A stretch of 64,000 nt of DNA from Cellulophaga sp. BC115SP (GTDB lineage Bacteria > Bacteroidota > Bacteroidia > Cytophagales > Spirosomataceae), in assembly GCF_009905545.1 (NCBI RefSeq), contig NZ_JAAALB010000011.1:109969-173968 (forward strand), written 5' to 3'. How positions within the stretch are numbered: position 1 is the stretch's first letter; every line of letters begins with the position of its first letter. Both the position numbers and the translations under genes were made by a program. The notes under the pieces were generated by a model. That model was not told where the DNA came from. It was given only the letters and a program-made list of their open reading frames with translations, and made no database searches. Below, one piece after another: positions 8,474 to 17,174 of the stretch.

Positions 8474-9559
8474 TTATGAGTTGGTATCCAAAAGCAAACG
8501 TTGAGCAATGACCCTTTTATCAATTTTACCCGAAGCTGTTTCAATAAATGTATTTACTAAAAAAATGGCTTTCGGGATTTTAAATTTGGATAATTTTTCA
8601 GCACATTTTTCTAAAATACTCTTTTCCTCTGTTTTCGTGATTTGGTTTGTTTCCCAAATCAACACGAGTTTTTGCCCTAATTTATCGTCGGGAATCCCCC
8701 AAGCAAAAAATCTTTTGTTCGACAATTCCTCAAAATACTCTTTGCAGATTTCTAAAACAACTTTCTCAACCTCCTCCAATTGTATCTTGACTCCTCCACT
8801 ATTAATAATGTTGTCGTATCGACCTAAAATTTTGAATTTCTTATCCTCGGTTAATTCTACCACATCATTGGTAAATATCCATTCGTTATTAGAAGCAGGC
8901 GCTTTTATAGACAAACAAGAGCGCTCATCCAACTTAATTTCGACTCCATCGAGTATCTCAAACTCATCAGAAATACTTTCGTTATTCAGTCTTTTGATAG
9001 CAATATGTGAAACCGTCTCTGTCATACCATAAGTGCTGAACACTGGCACGGAAAGTTGCTGAATTTGTGACTGTAAGGCCGCATTCACGGCTGCACCACC
9101 TACGATAATGGCTTTCATTTGGTTGATTTTTTGTAAGCCTATACCCCCATTTTCAATAATCTGTTGAATTTGTAAAGGGACAAGTGCCACAAAATCAAAA
9201 TCATATTGAGATATCATTGGGTATTTCACAAAGGGATTTGAAACAGGTGGTACAATTACCAATTTCAAGCCTAGCGTCATCCCTCTTACTAGCATCATCA
9301 CCCCTGCAATATACTCGATATTCACACAAACCAAAGCTGTATCACCCTTGTTTAAATCAAATGTTTTTCCTGTCAATTCGGCGCTTGCCTTCATCTGAGC
9401 ACGGGTCAATTCAATCGGCTTGGGCGTACCAGTTGAGCCTGAGGTGTGGAGGACAAAAGTCTCAGCGCCAGACAACCATTTTTTACAAAATTCCAATGCT
9501 CGTTGCTCGTAGGCATCGTTGGAATTGGGTAAATTTTCGTAAGAATCAATATATAGCAT
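8474..9559 (-). CDS. menE: o-succinylbenzoate-CoA ligase (AMP-binding family)
   Basis: ANL-superfamily adenylating enzyme; in menaquinone synthesis it joins CoA to o-succinylbenzoate, giving the substrate of MenB. Visible motifs are the P-loop-like TSGSTGTPKP at about 42-51, the A5 motif FSTYGMTETV, the A7 region ILGRYDNIINSGG and a C-terminal lysine in SGKIDKR. Length is about 361 residues, shorter than many ANL enzymes, as is usual for MenE of Bacteroidota. I chose the ATG at 9559; the TTG two codons earlier overlaps a promoter-like box. menB lies 1.6 kb away on the opposite strand, which supports the pathway call. No other men genes are in the window. Confidence 0.85.
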   Translation of the reverse strand: MLYIDSYENLPNSNDAYEQRALEFCKKWLSGAETFVLHTSGSTGTPKPIELTRAQMKASAELTGKTFDLNKGDTALVCVNIEYIAGVMMLVRGMTLGLKLVIVPPVSNPFVKYPMISQYDFDFVALVPLQIQQIIENGGIGLQKINQMKAIIVGGAAVNAALQSQIQQLSVPVFSTYGMTETVSHIAIKRLNNESISDEFEILDGVEIKLDERSCLSIKAPASNNEWIFTNDVVELTEDKKFKILGRYDNIINSGGVKIQLEEVEKVVLEICKEYFEELSNKRFFAWGIPDDKLGQKLVLIWETNQITKTEEKSILEKCAEKLSKFKIPKAIFLVNTFIETASGKIDKRVIAQRLLLDTNS

Positions 9560-9572
9560 GCGCAAAAATACA

Positions 9573-9605
9573 AATCGACTGTAGCATTGTCTACCACAGT
9601 CGATT
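9573..9605 (-). terminator. hairpin after the Rieske lipoprotein gene
   Basis: A 10-bp stem AATCGACTGT / ACAGTCGATT with a 13-base loop sits between the Rieske gene stop and menE. On the minus strand it is followed by TTGTATTTTTG, a weak T-run that also contains a TAnnTTTG box (9570-9563). It may therefore serve both as terminator and as the start of the menE promoter. Confidence 0.5.
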
Positions 9606-9646
9606 TTTTATGGTGAATATTAGAACCCAACCTTCTAAGATGGATT

Positions 9647-10135
9647 CTATTTGATTGCAACTTTATTCGATGCTGAGTCGAATGTAGCGGTGTATTGCTT
9701 CAACGGACTGCTTGCAGGAGCAGAAAGAACAGCACCAGTAGTCGAAAATTCGGAACCATGATTCGGGCATCTAAATTTGTTGTCATCTGCTACAAAATTA
9801 ATCGTAGTACCTTCATGGGTACAAGCTTTGGCCAATGCAATAAAATTTCCAGCTTTTGTACGAGCAACTATTACATCGCCAACCACCAAGGCTGAGCCAT
9901 TAGTTTTTAAAGTCGCATAATCTGAAGTGGAAATATCAATGGTAAAATCAATTGTTCCTTTCGAACTGGCAGCATTGCCAGTAAACCCTGTACTAGTTGG
10001 ATTGGTTGTAGTACCGCCTGTAGTACCACCTGATGGCGTAGGGTCAGACTTGCTACTGCACCCTGATAAACAATTTTGTAAAATTATAGCACCCACACTG
10101 ATGCCCACGAGCGACATGAATTCTTTACGTTCCAT
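9647..10135 (-). CDS. Rieske [2Fe-2S] lipoprotein
   Basis: Electron-transfer protein with the two Rieske ligand boxes C105-T-H107 and C123-P-N-H126 (CTHEG, CPNHGSEF). It begins with a signal peptide and lipobox LSGC (C26), followed by a long Gly/Thr/Ser/Pro linker (about 30-58), so it is probably a membrane-anchored periplasmic or surface protein. At 162 residues it is a stand-alone Rieske domain, not the bc1/Alternative Complex III subunit, whose partner genes are absent. The usual disulfide cysteines of cytochrome bc1 Rieske proteins are not present. Its redox partner is unknown; being beside a menaquinone gene is suggestive only. Confidence 0.85.
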   Translation of the reverse strand: MERKEFMSLVGISVGAIILQNCLSGCSSKSDPTPSGGTTGGTTTNPTSTGFTGNAASSKGTIDFTIDISTSDYATLKTNGSALVVGDVIVARTKAGNFIALAKACTHEGTTINFVADDNKFRCPNHGSEFSTTGAVLSAPASSPLKQYTATFDSASNKVAIK

Positions 10136-10697
10136 GATAGATTGAAGAAGTTGTTTAAATAAGACAATATTACGAGAGTCGAGAATTTACATCCTCTTGC
10201 ACAAGTTGATTTAGTACCACTTTCGTTAGAAAATAGCACAATACGTTTTAAATGAAGAAATTATAAATTGCAACGCTAGAGAAAACGGTCAAGTATAAAA
10301 GAGAATAAACAGATATATGTAAGTAAATTAAATGTATTTACAGATAAAAGCAAAGTAAAATGTGTAAATTATTTATTACGATTTTATACTCAAAATCAAC
10401 TCTTTAGTAAAATTCTGTTTAATCCATTTTTGGGCACTAATCTATAACTTCAAAAACAATTTATAAGTCTCCAAGGTTACAACCTTGATTGAATTCTTGG
10501 AAAATCTCCAAAATTTGGTCTACCCAATAGATAATATCCCTATTTTTGTAAAAGATTTCACAGGGATTTGAAAAACTTATCTATTTGCTTAAACACAAAT
10601 AGATATATTATCTAAAATTTACTAGTCTAGTAAATAAAAAATCTTGTTCTAGTAAATTTGTGGTAATCATAAACAGTACACAATTTTCACTAAGATT
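10136..10697. other. intergenic region between divergent genes
   Basis: 562 bp of AT-rich sequence between the Rieske gene (minus) and the DUF2452 gene (plus). No coding potential, tRNA or repeat shared with other places was seen. The only recognisable signal is a TAAATTTG box near the right end. Two short CTAGTAAAT repeats lie just before it (10626-10634 and 10649-10657). Confidence 0.5.
10653..10660 (+). promoter_or_regulatory. TAnnTTTG box upstream of the DUF2452 gene
   Basis: TAAATTTG matches the Bacteroidota -7 consensus and would give a leader of about 30 nt. No good TTG is found 17-23 bp further up, so only half of the promoter is supported. Confidence 0.45.
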
Positions 10698-11156
10698 ATG
10701 TCCGACGATAAATTTATCAATCCCATTAATAAAGATAAAGTAGCCGAAAACCCAGGTTTATTACCATACGCACACACCGCAGGTGGGGCAGTAATCAGAC
10801 CAGAGGATATGGGCAAAACCAAAGGTCGTTCTGTTACAGCGATGCGCCAGCAAACTGACCGTCAAATGAACCAGTTGTATGAACAAATGGAGACTTTGGC
10901 AAGGCAGGCAAAAGCACTGGCTCAGCGTCGTGAGATTTCTGAGAGGATTTACACTGCTACCGTAGGATTCGAACCTATCATCAACGAAACCTACTATATG
11001 TACGAGAAAGAAGACGGTACAGATTTATTGTCATTGGTAGCACCACACGAGTGGGGTCGTTCGTTTAAGTATGTAAGATATGTCGCAAAAGTATTACTTT
11101 TAGCAGATCATACTTGGGACGTCACATATAATGAAGAATTAGACAAAGAACAATAG
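10698..11156 (+). CDS. DUF2452 family protein (C1orf50-like)
   Basis: A 152-residue cytoplasmic protein that resembles the DUF2452 family, shared between bacteria and animals (human C1orf50). The recognisable core is a helix rich in Gln/Arg (about 60-85), followed by a segment with YYMYEKEDG and then APHEWG (about 108-125). No biochemical role is known to me. It starts 36 bp ahead of menB on the same strand, so the two are probably cotranscribed, but a link to menaquinone synthesis is only positional. It has a TAnnTTTG box 38 bp upstream of the start. Confidence 0.75.
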   Translation: MSDDKFINPINKDKVAENPGLLPYAHTAGGAVIRPEDMGKTKGRSVTAMRQQTDRQMNQLYEQMETLARQAKALAQRREISERIYTATVGFEPIINETYYMYEKEDGTDLLSLVAPHEWGRSFKYVRYVAKVLLLADHTWDVTYNEELDKEQ

Positions 11157-11192
11157 GGCATTAATGCTTATTCATTATTTAATTATACAATT

Positions 11193-12011
11193 ATGATTCA
11201 GTGGGAAACCATCAAGGAATATCAAGAAATCCTGTTTCAATTTCATGAGGCTGGGATTGCAAAAATCTCAATCAATCGCCCTCATGTACACAACGCTTTT
11301 ACGCCATTGACCGTAAAAGAAATGATTGACGCCATGAATATCTGTCGTGACGACGAGCGTATTGGTGTGATTATTTTGACAGGTGAAGGTGGTCGTGCTT
11401 TTTGTAGTGGTGGCGACCAGTCTGTGCGTGGACACGGCGGATACATCGGTACAGATGCTGTACCTCGTTTGAACGTATTGGATTTGCAAAAACAAATTCG
11501 TTCAATTCCTAAACCAGTAGTAGCTATGGTTGCAGGTTGGGCAATTGGCGGAGGTCACGTTTTGCATGTAGTTTGTGACTTGTCTATCGCTGCTGAAAAC
11601 GCTCGTTTTGGACAAACTGGTCCAAACGTAGGTTCTTTCGACGGTGGTTTTGGTGCATCTTACTTGGCTAGAGTAGTAGGTCAGAAAAAAGCTCGTGAGA
11701 TTTGGTTCTTATGTGACCAATATAATGCTCAAGAGGCTTTGGATATGGGATTGGTCAACAAAGTAGTTCCTTTAGAAAAACTAGAAGAAACAACTGTTGA
11801 GTGGTGTTTGAAAATGTTAGGGAAAAGTCCTTTGGCACTTCGTATGTTGAAATCTGCATTTAATGCCGAATTGGACGGACAAGCAGGTATTCAAGAATTG
11901 GCAGGTAACGCAACTTTGTTGTATTACTTATCTGACGAAGCTAAAGAAGGTAAAAATGCTTTCTTGGAAAAAAGAAAACCTGACTTCAGTAAATTCCCTA
12001 AATTCCCATAA
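11193..12011 (+). CDS. menB: 1,4-dihydroxy-2-naphthoyl-CoA synthase
   Basis: Crotonase-family enzyme that closes the naphthoquinone ring in menaquinone synthesis, acting on the product of MenE. Diagnostic pieces are the oxyanion-hole region with FCSGGDQ at about 70-76, the long MenB-specific stretch [19 protein letters not shown] and the very conserved KKAREIWFL. Length of 272 residues is normal. The ending SKFPKFP is also typical of MenB. It follows the DUF2452 gene by 36 bp and is closed by a hairpin terminator about 65 bp after the stop. Confidence 0.95.
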   Translation: MIQWETIKEYQEILFQFHEAGIAKISINRPHVHNAFTPLTVKEMIDAMNICRDDERIGVIILTGEGGRAFCSGGDQSVRGHGGYIGTDAVPRLNVLDLQKQIRSIPKPVVAMVAGWAIGGGHVLHVVCDLSIAAENARFGQTGPNVGSFDGGFGASYLARVVGQKKAREIWFLCDQYNAQEALDMGLVNKVVPLEKLEETTVEWCLKMLGKSPLALRMLKSAFNAELDGQAGIQELAGNATLLYYLSDEAKEGKNAFLEKRKPDFSKFPKFP

Positions 12012-12074
12012 GAATCGAATACTGAGATTTAGAGAGGAGACAATCCTATTTTCGATAATCTGTATTCTCAAACG

Positions 12075-12108
12075 ACGCCCAATCATATTTTTATGGTTGG
12101 GCGTTTTT
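12075..12108 (+). terminator. intrinsic terminator after menB
   Basis: Stem ACGCCCAATCAT / ATGGTTGGGCGT (one G:T pair) followed by TTTTT. The remaining 240 bp up to the EVE-protein start is AT-rich and shows nothing else that I can name. Confidence 0.85.
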
Positions 12109-12352
12109 GATTATTGACTCATATACAACATTTTAGATTTTATTCGAAAAAAACTTATCACCGCAAATCAACCTTTTATCTACAAATAGTGTCTATAGTG
12201 GAAGCAAATACTTCCAAATTTTAATAACAAGATTCAAGACCAAAGCGTTAAGTATATCAAGATTTCTTTTAGTTTTGGGGAAATAACAAACGAAGAAGAT
12301 ACATTGGATATTTTCTTTCATAAAATTTGTACAATACTTAATTCTTATCAAA

Positions 12353-12760
12353 ATGAACTATTGGTTAGTAAAGTCTGAGCCTTTCAAATATTCGTGGGAT
12401 GATTTTGTAGCGCAAGGAGTCGGTATGTGGGACGGCGTTAGAAATTATCAAGCTCGTAATAATATGAAAAGTATGAAGCTTGGAGATTTAGTGTTTTTTT
12501 ATCACTCCAACGAAGGACTTGAAGTTGTTGGTATTGCGAAGGTGGTTAAAGAACATTATCCCGACCCTACCACAGACGATGAGCGTTGGGTTGTTGTAGA
12601 TTTATCACCTGTTGAAAAATTACCAAAAACAGTTACACTTAAACAAATGAAGAATGATGAAAGACTACAAGATTTAGCATTAATCAAACAATCTCGCTTG
12701 TCGGTGACTCCTGTAAAATCAGAAGAATTTGACATCATCGTGGGATTGGCTCATGAATAA
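12353..12760 (+). CDS. EVE domain protein
   Basis: A 135-residue stand-alone EVE domain, a PUA-like fold thought to bind modified bases in nucleic acids. It is related to human thymocyte nuclear protein 1 (THYN1). Markers are the N-terminal YWLVKSEP, the WDGVRNYQARN segment (about 26-36) and GDLVFFYHS (43-51). Full-length for the family. It is cytoplasmic. The next gene starts about 50 bp downstream and may be cotranscribed, but encodes an unrelated secreted protein. The exact ligand is unknown. Confidence 0.9.
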   Translation: MNYWLVKSEPFKYSWDDFVAQGVGMWDGVRNYQARNNMKSMKLGDLVFFYHSNEGLEVVGIAKVVKEHYPDPTTDDERWVVVDLSPVEKLPKTVTLKQMKNDERLQDLALIKQSRLSVTPVKSEEFDIIVGLAHE

Positions 12761-12809
12761 ATAGCTGGTCTACAAGCTTTTGTTAATCTATAACCCAATC
12801 ACAACATAT

Positions 12810-14414
12810 ATGAAAAAGATATTGTTGATTTTAAGTTGGCTACTTTGTACCACTACAATGTATGCCCAAAGTGTAAAGCGCGTAGAAATTCCGCTGCCTT
12901 CGGCCTCGTCGGAATACTTTACGATTCCTTTGCAAAAGCAAGGTGTGCTTCTTTTGTCCCAAATCAACAAAAATCAGTTTAACCTCATTAAACTTGATAC
13001 CAACCTTGAAACTGTTTGGAATATAACTGGCACAATTGATGGCAACCTTGATTATGTAAAGCACTCTTACGATGGCAAAAATGTGTACTTACTTTTTAGC
13101 CGTTACCGTAGCAATGTGTTTGAGGTAATCAAAGTAAATCTTGGTCCAGGGTTTGTCGAAAAATTCCAAATTATGTCAGTCGACAGACTTGAAGTATCTG
13201 ATTTTCAAGCACTCAACTCATCCGTATTTATCGGAGGACTTGTCAATAGTCAACCCATTATCTTGTACACAGATTTGGCCGCTCGCAAGACCAAAGTATT
13301 GCCTTCTGCCTTGAAAAATCAAGCAGAATTACAATCAATGGAGCTTGATACGGTAAACCATTTCGTGAATGTAACATACGCTGTTGGCAACAAAGGAAAG
13401 AATTACCAATTGGTCGTAAAATCATTTGACGAAGAAGGTACGCCAATCAATCAAATTGTGATGGATACCCAAGAAGATTTTGCCATGATGAACGGGCGCC
13501 TCAATATGGTTTCGGATAGCACTCAAATCATGTTTGGAACCTATGGTCACAAAAACTCCATCGGTACACAGCGTGGTCCTACCTCACAAGGAATTTATTT
13601 CAGCAAAATGCTTGACAATGAGCTAACTGAACTGAAGTTTTATAGCTTTACAGACTTCAAAAACTTCTTTAATTATCTTAGTGAAAAACAGCGTTTGAAG
13701 CAAGAAAGGAAAATTCAAGACAAAAGAGACAAAGGTGAAGACCTTCGTTTAGATTACCGTTTCTTGGTTCATGATATTGTTAAACAAGGTGATAAATACA
13801 TTCTTGTAGCAGAGGCATTTTATGCGGATTATCGTTACAACAACTTCAATAACCCGTATAGTCCGTTTAGTTCATGGGGCTCTGGCTTGTATGGTAGCCC
13901 TTGGAATTCCTTCTATAATCCATATCGTTGGGGATATGGTTACTACGGTTTGTATTCGCCATTTAGTAGCTACTACAGTCCGTGGGGATATGGCAATAGA
14001 TATTACAGCAACTCGCAAACATTTGATGGTTGGATCTATACCCATGCCATCGTAGCAGCTTTTGACGAAAAAGGAAATTTGTTGTGGGACAATAGTATTC
14101 CACTGAAAGATGTGAAAGAGCCTAAATTAGTAGAGAAAGTTCAAGCCTCTATCAAAGGCGATCAAATTACTTTAACTTACAGTAGCAAAGGGCAAATTTT
14201 CACCAAAACTATTGCCAAAGATTTAACACTTGACGAATTAACACCTAAACAGGTGGATACTCAGGTAGAAGGCGATGTAGTAAAAAGAACGACGTCTGAC
14301 CATATCGATTATTGGTTTGATAACTACTTTTTGGCGTCTGGTATTCAACGAATTAATAATGATTCTGAAAACTTAAGAAGAAATGTATTCTATTTGAATA
14401 AAGTTTCATTCTAA
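12810..14414 (+). CDS. secreted protein with aromatic/glycine-rich segment, unknown
   Basis: I do not recognise the family. The start is placed at the ATG that gives a standard signal peptide (MKKILLILSW...YAQ, cleavage near residue 20); a TTG 30 bp upstream would add ten residues before it. The first 280 residues are beta-rich and may form a propeller-like domain. A charged helix (about 290-312) leads to an unusual segment at about 340-402 made almost only of Y, G, S, P, W, N and F (for example YGSPWNSFYNPYRWGYGYYG), encoded at 13827-14009. A last beta domain follows. Probably periplasmic or surface-exposed. Low-complexity Tyr/Gly/Trp runs of this kind are seen in adhesive or matrix proteins, but a role here is not shown. 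Confidence 0.65.
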   Translation: MKKILLILSWLLCTTTMYAQSVKRVEIPLPSASSEYFTIPLQKQGVLLLSQINKNQFNLIKLDTNLETVWNITGTIDGNLDYVKHSYDGKNVYLLFSRYRSNVFEVIKVNLGPGFVEKFQIMSVDRLEVSDFQALNSSVFIGGLVNSQPIILYTDLAARKTKVLPSALKNQAELQSMELDTVNHFVNVTYAVGNKGKNYQLVVKSFDEEGTPINQIVMDTQEDFAMMNGRLNMVSDSTQIMFGTYGHKNSIGTQRGPTSQGIYFSKMLDNELTELKFYSFTDFKNFFNYLSEKQRLKQERKIQDKRDKGEDLRLDYRFLVHDIVKQGDKYILVAEAFYADYRYNNFNNPYSPFSSWGSGLYGSPWNSFYNPYRWGYGYYGLYSPFSSYYSPWGYGNRYYSNSQTFDGWIYTHAIVAAFDEKGNLLWDNSIPLKDVKEPKLVEKVQASIKGDQITLTYSSKGQIFTKTIAKDLTLDELTPKQVDTQVEGDVVKRTTSDHIDYWFDNYFLASGIQRINNDSENLRRNVFYLNKVSF

Positions 14415-14571
14415 AATCCAAAGCCAGACAAACTTATAATTTAGCAGAAAAGAACTTTAGCTCATCAAACAATCTATTGTTTTTCAGCAGTTTAAAGAAA
14501 AAAGTAAAAATAATCTAAAACAGCGAAGAGCTTATCGTTCAATTTGCACGCATTCTAACAACTCTTTTTTG

Positions 14572-14579
14572 TAAATTTG
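14572..14579 (+). promoter_or_regulatory. TAnnTTTG box upstream of the methyltransferase gene
   Basis: TAAATTTG matches the Bacteroidota -7 consensus. A TTTG lies 25 bp upstream (14543-14546), a little farther than usual. A transcript from here would begin inside or at the edge of the next hairpin. Confidence 0.4.
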
Positions 14580-14580
14580 T

Positions 14581-14609
14581 AGCGGTATCCGAAAAGGATA
14601 CCGCTTTTT
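14581..14609 (+). terminator. intrinsic terminator or leader hairpin before the methyltransferase gene
   Basis: Perfect 10-bp stem AGCGGTATCC / GGATACCGCT with loop GAAAA and a TTTT run. It is 170 bp after the secreted-protein gene and only 29 bp before the methyltransferase start. Its place directly after a -7 box means it could also be the 5' end of the methyltransferase mRNA. Confidence 0.6.
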
Positions 14610-14637
14610 ATTTGCAGAAGTTTAATCAACAGAACCA

Positions 14638-15534
14638 TTGAGCACAACCGTAATACAAACAGCAACGCCCAAAAACTGGAAAGCTTATCAACTTTTAGAT
14701 TCGGGTGGTTTTGAGAAATTAGAGAAATTTGGAGACTATATCTTACGTCGTCCCGAACCGCAAGCGGCTTGGGATAAGTCACTTTCTGAACTAGAGTGGC
14801 AAAATCGAGCGAATGCTTATTTCAAAAAAGACAAAGGATCTCAAGAAAAAGGCGAATGGATGCTAAAGAAAGGCATGGTAGAGCGCTGGTATATGCCTTA
14901 TCAAACACCCACCTTGAATCTTAATTTTAAGCTGGCATTATCTTCTTTCAAACACGTTGGTATTTTTCCAGAACAAGCTATGAACTGGGATTTTATCATG
15001 GAGAAGGTAAAGAAAATGCCCGTTAAAAATCCAAAAGTATTAAATCTCTTTGCCTACACAGGTGGTGCGTCTATTGCCGCCAAACAAGCGGGAGCCGATG
15101 TAACCCACGTGGATTCGATCAAACAAGTAATTAGCTGGTCGCGCGACAATATGGAAGCTAGTCAGCTTGACAATATTCGTTGGGTAGTCGAGGATGCTAT
15201 GAAATTTGTACGTCGTGAAGCAAAACGTGGCAATGTATATCAAGGAATTATCCTTGACCCTCCTGCCTATGGTCGTGGTCCTGATGGAGAAAAATGGGTA
15301 TTGGAAGAACAGATTAATGAAATGCTCAAAACTGTTGCACAAATTTTAGATAAAGAAAATTACTTTCTCATCTTGAATATGTACTCAATGGGTTTTTCTT
15401 CTCTTATTGTCGAAAATCTAGTAAAGTGTAGCTTTGAGCATTCCAAAAATCATGAATTCGGGGAGCTTTACTTAGAAGATTCTTTCAAAAAGAAACTTCC
15501 TCTTGGGGTGTATTATCGTTTTGCGAGCATCTAA
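14638..15534 (+). CDS. class I SAM-dependent methyltransferase, RlmI/RlmK-like
   Basis: Likely rRNA methyltransferase. The SAM-binding motif I is LNLFAYTGGAS at about 136-146, and the catalytic motif IV is ILDPPAYGRG at about 202-211; both match the RlmI/RlmK family of 23S rRNA methyltransferases. At 298 residues it lacks the N-terminal PUA domain of E. coli RlmI. The start is a TTG: an in-frame TAA lies five codons upstream, and the next ATG is about 70 residues inside, after conserved sequence. Cytoplasmic. The position methylated is not known. Confidence 0.8.
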   Translation: MSTTVIQTATPKNWKAYQLLDSGGFEKLEKFGDYILRRPEPQAAWDKSLSELEWQNRANAYFKKDKGSQEKGEWMLKKGMVERWYMPYQTPTLNLNFKLALSSFKHVGIFPEQAMNWDFIMEKVKKMPVKNPKVLNLFAYTGGASIAAKQAGADVTHVDSIKQVISWSRDNMEASQLDNIRWVVEDAMKFVRREAKRGNVYQGIILDPPAYGRGPDGEKWVLEEQINEMLKTVAQILDKENYFLILNMYSMGFSSLIVENLVKCSFEHSKNHEFGELYLEDSFKKKLPLGVYYRFASI

Positions 15535-15619
15535 AAATAGTACAAACTGGAGGATTTATTAAAGAAAGTCATATCTTACTTTAGTATCTTTTGTTAGTAA
15601 CTATTTTACTGCTTAAAAA

Positions 15620-15685
15620 CTAAATAAATACTTCTAATGCTTTGAGTAGCAACAAGAAAAGCGCTAAAAGATAAAATTTTTTCAT
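15620..15685 (-). CDS. possible 21-residue hydrophobic peptide
   Basis: A 22-codon reading frame with an ATG start gives a lysine-headed, leucine-rich peptide (starts MKKFYLLALF, ends KALEVFI) that could span the membrane once. It lies alone in a 250-bp gap, where such a composition is easily produced by chance on AT-rich DNA. No convincing promoter or partner was seen. Listed because it is too short for ordinary gene finding; it may well not be real. Confidence 0.22.
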   Translation of the reverse strand: MKKFYLLALFLLLLKALEVFI

Positions 15686-15836
15686 AACAACAAAATCAGT
15701 GATTAGTTAAGGTTTTACTAATAGCAAATATATTGTTATTTATATTTTCAAACAATAATTTTTCTTTTGTTTTGGGAACTTTTAAATGTTTTTTAATACA
15801 GCAATAATTTACGTGGTAAAGGCTGTAATTTTGAGA

Positions 15837-17036
15837 ATGATGAAAAGACTGTTTTTCTACTATATATTCTTATTGGGAGTAGTACTTTTTTTGGCAAGCT
15901 GTAATAGTGAATCAAAAAAAGGGCTTTCTATTCCTGCTGTTCCTGAAGTTACTGAAAAAGCACGCAGAGCTGCCGCAATTGAATTCTTAACCGATTTGAT
16001 TAATTCGTCGTCCAGTTCTTCTGAAATTTATTACAAAAGAGCTAAATTGTATCTTGAAGACGAAAGACCCAAAGATGCCTTAGATGATATTAATACCGCC
16101 ATTGGCATGAAAGCCAACAATGGTCATTATTATCAAACAAAAGCGCTAATCTTAAGAGAACTCAAAGAGCCTCAGCAAGCACTTGAAGCCGCTTCTAAGG
16201 CAGAGGTACTCAATGTAGAATCTCCTGAACTATTTACTCTTTTGGGCGATTTGTATCAGCAAATTGGACAATTCGCCAAAGCAAAACTATACTTGAATAA
16301 GTCTTTGCAGATTTCCCCAAATCATGGTGAAACGTACTTCTTCAAGGGAGAAATTGCAGCCAGACAAGGCGACACCACTACGGCTTTACAGTATTTTCAT
16401 CAAACACTCAATCTCAAGCCTACATTTTTGCCGCTTTATCTCAAGTTTGCGGAGGTTTATACAGCCTTACGTCAATATGATTTAGCCTTATTTTACAGCG
16501 ATGAAGGGATTAAACAACATCCTAAAAATGCTGAATTGTACTATAAAAAAGGGGTTACCTATCAGCGAGCTTATCAAACCGATAGCGCTTTGGCGAGTTA
16601 TACCAAAGCTGTCAAGTTAGATTCGTCCTTGACGCAGGCTAGTTTTAGTGCAGGAATGTTGTATTTCAGAATCAAAAACTATCGTTTTGCTTTGCCTCAA
16701 TTTGCTCATACGGTAAAAATTAACCCCAAATATCCCGATGCCAAGCTTTACTTAGCCATTTGTCAGGAGTTTACAGGTGATTTTGCTTCGGCTATCCTAA
16801 CTTACGAGCAAATTATCGCCGAAAATCCAACAGATTACCGTGCTTCGGGAGGACTTTACCGCACCAAACGTAAGCAAGACTATGGAGCCTTTATTCCAGA
16901 TAATTATGGTACGTCTACCGATACCAGTAGTTTGAGTCAATATGATATTCCAAGAAAGAATGTAGATACTACATTTAGACCATTGCAACCAAAATCAAGA
17001 TTAAACTTAAAACCTGATTCTTCTCGAAAGAATTAA
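15837..17036 (+). CDS. TPR-repeat lipoprotein
   Basis: Outer-membrane or periplasmic lipoprotein of about 399 residues. The start is set at the MM pair that gives a short charged N-terminus, a hydrophobic core and lipobox LASC; upstream codons in the same frame do not fit a signal peptide. From about residue 45 to 345 it is a series of eight or so tetratricopeptide repeats (for example AELYYKKGVTYQRAYQTDSA, PDAKLYLAICQEF). The C-terminal 45 residues are polar and probably disordered. TPR lipoproteins act as scaffolds, but no partner is evident here; the next gene is thrS. Confidence 0.85.
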   Translation: MMKRLFFYYIFLLGVVLFLASCNSESKKGLSIPAVPEVTEKARRAAAIEFLTDLINSSSSSSEIYYKRAKLYLEDERPKDALDDINTAIGMKANNGHYYQTKALILRELKEPQQALEAASKAEVLNVESPELFTLLGDLYQQIGQFAKAKLYLNKSLQISPNHGETYFFKGEIAARQGDTTTALQYFHQTLNLKPTFLPLYLKFAEVYTALRQYDLALFYSDEGIKQHPKNAELYYKKGVTYQRAYQTDSALASYTKAVKLDSSLTQASFSAGMLYFRIKNYRFALPQFAHTVKINPKYPDAKLYLAICQEFTGDFASAILTYEQIIAENPTDYRASGGLYRTKRKQDYGAFIPDNYGTSTDTSSLSQYDIPRKNVDTTFRPLQPKSRLNLKPDSSRKN

Positions 17037-17174
17037 TTATCTTTGAATAGTCTTTACATTTTAATTCATAAATACAAAAACCAACGCCTGTAATGGCTAT
17101 CCCTTTCGAAGAAATTGTTTGTATAATTTTCTGACTAGGAAAGATAGAATACAGGCCGAAACTAAAACAATCAA

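Noticed and set aside
9406..9660. Minus-strand frame of 84 codons
   Set aside because: It overlaps menE and the terminator hairpin and has no recognisable content.
11863..12117. Plus-strand frame of 84 codons at the end of menB
   Set aside because: It is a shifted frame of menB that reads into the terminator.
17037..17174. T-box or other leader upstream of thrS
   Set aside because: No specifier loop, T-box sequence or terminator is visible, and T-boxes are not expected in this phylum.
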